Of a stretch of 15,163 nt of DNA, positions 13,032-15,163 are shown piece by piece. Each line of letters begins with the position of its first letter. The stretch's first letter is position 1. The notes under the pieces were generated by a model. The model was not told where the DNA came from, did not search any database, and worked only from the letters and a program-made list of their open reading frames with translations. The stretch comes from Nitrospirae bacterium RIFCSPHIGHO2_01_FULL_66_17 (GTDB lineage: Bacteria; Nitrospirota; Nitrospiria; 2-01-FULL-66-17). The position numbers and the translations under genes were made by a program. The stretch spans positions 9,787 through 24,949 of the forward strand of contig MHEO01000053.1 of assembly GCA_001803875.1 (NCBI GenBank), written 5' to 3'.

Positions 13032-13997
13032 CTACCACCAGTCCTTCCGTTTGAAGTACCACGCCAACCCCAGCATGACGGCGGCCATTCCCACGAGGGT
13101 GGCCGGATAGCCGTAGCGCCACCGCAGCTCCGGCATGTCTTCGAAATTCATGCCGTAGATCCCGGTGATCACCGTGAGCGGCAGGAGGAGCGTCGCCACG
13201 ATCGTCAGGACTTTCATCACCTCGTTGAGCCGGTTGGACACCGCCGACAGATACGCATCGCGCACGCCCGCCAGCGTTTCACGGTAAAACTCGGCCATCG
13301 CCGCCACCTGCACGACGTGGTCGAACACGTCGCGAAAGTACAGCCGGGCCTTCTCGCTCACCGGCGCGAACGGCTCGCGGCTCAGGCGGTTGATCACGTC
13401 CCGCTGCAGGTGGGCGCTGCGAATGAGGTGGAGCAGCCGGCGCTTCTCGCGAAACACATCCGCGAGCACGGCCGGATCGGGGCGCGCCACGACCCGCGTT
13501 TCCAGGTCGTCGATCACGGTTTCGACCTCGTCCAGCAGCGACAAATACCGGTCGATGATCCGGTCGACGATCCCGTGGAGCAGGAAGTCCGTGCCGCGCT
13601 TCAACAACATCGAGTCCCGCGCGGCGCCCCGTCGCACCTCCTCAATCACGGGGGAGGGACCGTCGTGCACGGTGACCAGGTAGTGTTCGCCGAGAAAAAA
13701 GTGATGTTCCATCGCGGTCACGGATCGGGACGCGGTGTCGTATCGGGCCTCGTGAAGCACGGTGAACAGGTAGCCGCCGTAGTCGTCGAGCTTGGGCAGC
13801 TCGTTGGCGATCCGGCAGTCCTCCACTGCGAGGGGATGGAAGCCGAACGCGGTCTCCAGCAGACCGAATTCCTCGTCGGTCGCGTGCTCGAGGTCGAGCC
13901 AAAACGGCGTGCGGGTTTCGATCAAACCGGCGATGGATTCTGGCTGAATAGGCCCCGGTTCGACGCGCCCGTCGCGGACGACGAAGAGGGTCAACAC
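13032..13997 (-). CDS. corA: CorA-family Mg2+/divalent cation channel
   Basis: The 321-residue protein has the CorA layout: a large cytoplasmic N-terminal domain with long helices (LLDEVETVIDDLETRV, then the EKRRLLHLIR region) and two C-terminal membrane helices. The signature GMN is at 282-284 in TGIYGMNFEDMPEL, including the MPEL periplasmic loop. The second helix ends in the basic tail FKRKDWW. CorA forms a pentameric inner-membrane channel for Mg2+ (also Co2+, Ni2+). GTG 13997 is preferred because GGGGTGA lies a few bases upstream. It follows the TolC-family gene by 65 bases on the same strand, so it could be the last gene of that transcript. Confidence 0.95.
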   Translation of the reverse strand: MLTLFVVRDGRVEPGPIQPESIAGLIETRTPFWLDLEHATDEEFGLLETAFGFHPLAVEDCRIANELPKLDDYGGYLFTVLHEARYDTASRSVTAMEHHFFLGEHYLVTVHDGPSPVIEEVRRGAARDSMLLKRGTDFLLHGIVDRIIDRYLSLLDEVETVIDDLETRVVARPDPAVLADVFREKRRLLHLIRSAHLQRDVINRLSREPFAPVSEKARLYFRDVFDHVVQVAAMAEFYRETLAGVRDAYLSAVSNRLNEVMKVLTIVATLLLPLTVITGIYGMNFEDMPELRWRYGYPATLVGMAAVMLGLAWYFKRKDWW

Positions 13998-14062
13998 CGT
14001 GTCACCCCGAGGATTCGCACACCCGACCTCCCGATCATGCCGCCTCCAAGCCGGACCGTTTC

Positions 14063-15163
14063 CTACGACTCGCCATCCAGCACGATCCGGTGTTGCTGCA
14101 GCGTCGTGCCCTCGGCCCTGGCGAGTTCGACGAGGGATTCGCTGTAGTCGGCCCGCGCGCGGATTTCCGCGGAGCGGGCGGCCGCCAATTGGGATTGGGC
14201 TTGCAGGACGAGGAAACTCCTCGACGCCCCCGCGCGGAGCTTGGCTTCCTCGGCTTTAAGCGATTCCCCGGCCAGCCGGCTCGCGACCCGCGTCGCCTCC
14301 ATGCGCTTGAAATTGGTTTGCACCCGGCCCACGGCATTATCCACCTGGACGATGACGTCCTGCTCCAGTCGCTTGAGGGTCAGGACCGCCTGCTCCTCTT
14401 CGAGGCGCGCGATCTCGTAGGCCGCCTTGGCCCGGCGATTGCCCAGCGGGATCGTCGCGATGACGCCGATGCTCCAGACCGGATTGTCCCGGTCCGCCAC
14501 GTTCTCGACGAAGTCCCCCACGCTGCTCCCGCGCGCGTTCAATCCATAGCTGGTCTCGAGATCGATCTCGGGCCACCGCTGGTTGCGGTTGAACGCGAGC
14601 AGGATGCCCCGCCGCTCCAGTTCGTGGCGGGTCTGGACCACATCCGGCCGGCTCTCCAGCGCGGTGCGGATGCTTCCCGCCGCGTCGATCTCGACCGGTT
14701 GGTCGGACAGCGACTCGGCCGGCCGCAGCGAGACGCCGCGCAGGGTCATCACGTCCGACGCGATCAGCCGCTTGAGGGCGTTTTCGCGATCGGTGATGGC
14801 GCGCTCGGCCACGATCACGGCTTCCTCGCGCTCGGCCGCGCCCGCCTCCGCCTGGGTCACGTCCAGCGGGGACATGACGCCAATCTCGACCCGCGTGCGG
14901 TTGTCCGCGAGCAGCGCCTTGGCTCGGTTTAAGTCTTCGAGTTTCGCCCTGTGGTCCTCGATGGCGAACACCAATTCGAAATAGGCGCGGCTCACGTCGC
15001 TGACGGTGTCGATCACGCGGCGCGCAACTTGTTCCAGGGCGATCTGCCGATCCTTGCGCGCCACCCGGATCGTGGCGGTGTTCGGCGAGCGGCCGAGGTT
15101 TTTGAGCAAGGGTTGCGTCAACGTGAGGCTCGTGGTGCCGGTGTACACGAACGAAGGCGCGAG
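14063..15163 (-). CDS. TolC-family outer-membrane efflux protein (5' end beyond window)
   Basis: At least 366 residues are visible, and the frame is open to the right edge, so the N-terminus and signal peptide are outside. The order fits an OEP (PF02321) duplication. A short barrel strand TSLTLTQPLLKN comes first. Long periplasmic helices follow (ARRVIDTVSDVSRAYFELVF, then LADNRTRVEIGVMSPLDVTQAE), with RPDVVQTRHEL near the middle. The second repeat has GVIATIPLGNRRAKAAYEIA and a final helical run ending LVELARAEGTTLQQ. Such proteins form the outer-membrane channel of tripartite exporters. The partner pump would be expected further right, outside the window. Confidence 0.9.
   Translation of the reverse strand, partial: LAPSFVYTGTTSLTLTQPLLKNLGRSPNTATIRVARKDRQIALEQVARRVIDTVSDVSRAYFELVFAIEDHRAKLEDLNRAKALLADNRTRVEIGVMSPLDVTQAEAGAAEREEAVIVAERAITDRENALKRLIASDVMTLRGVSLRPAESLSDQPVEIDAAGSIRTALESRPDVVQTRHELERRGILLAFNRNQRWPEIDLETSYGLNARGSSVGDFVENVADRDNPVWSIGVIATIPLGNRRAKAAYEIARLEEEQAVLTLKRLEQDVIVQVDNAVGRVQTNFKRMEATRVASRLAGESLKAEEAKLRAGASRSFLVLQAQSQLAAARSAEIRARADYSESLVELARAEGTTLQQHRIVLDGES

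Noticed and set aside
13317..14147. Plus-strand frames opposite corA (13317-14147) and the TolC-family gene (14090-14932)
   Set aside because: They are antisense mirrors of genes with strong signatures (GMN motif, OEP repeats), and neither has protein-like composition.
1..15163. tRNA, rRNA, CRISPR array or a transposase gene
   Set aside because: I looked for tRNA-like cloverleaf arms, rRNA-like stretches, regularly spaced direct repeats and transposase-like frames and found none by eye.

Overview
The window reads as chromosomal DNA of a diderm (Gram-negative-type), mostly very G+C-rich bacterium. The support is a fused PutA, a TolC-type outer-membrane efflux protein, a lipobox protein and an outer-membrane barrel with a C-terminal Phe. 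No rRNA, tRNA or CRISPR array is visible, so I do not assign a lineage. Genes are tightly packed, with many 1-14 base overlaps that suggest translational coupling.

Left part (1-5944). A leftward pair encodes a UPF0114/YqhA membrane protein and a Kelch-repeat protein (cut by the window edge, GTGA overlap). It is driven by a near-consensus sigma-70 promoter at 1393-1421. Diverging from it, a rightward overlapping trio encodes an EamA/DMT permease, an ADP-ribose-pyrophosphatase-like Nudix hydrolase and a bifunctional PutA (proline to glutamate).

Repeat-rich gap (5945-6604). About 660 bases without a convincing gene hold a REP-like palindromic repeat (6131-6198), a complete 116-bp MITE-like element with 19-bp terminal inverted repeats and perfect 9-bp target duplications (6227-6360), and a second, weaker inverted-repeat pair (6410-6568).

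Central cassette (6605-8962). Three overlapping genes of visibly lower and uneven G+C encode a NapC/NirT-type membrane-anchored tetraheme cytochrome, a periplasmic class I monoheme cytochrome c, and an outer-membrane porin with an N-terminal CxxCH haem site resembling the Fe(II) oxidase Cyc2. A strong intrinsic terminator closes the unit. Together they could form a minimal electron conduit from the quinone pool across periplasm and outer membrane. This is the most interesting system in the window. The direction of electron flow and the external partner are not visible.

Right part (8991-15163). A promoter precedes a Yip1-family membrane protein coupled to pyrE. Next come a possible 61-residue membrane peptide, a C-rich/G-rich hairpin repeat, a small acidic hypothetical protein, a ChaN-family lipoprotein with a C-terminal PDZ domain, and a PpsR-type kinase/pyrophosphorylase (DUF299) starting inside the ChaN stop codon. 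Converging from the right are CorA and, upstream of it, a TolC-family protein whose N-terminus lies outside the window.
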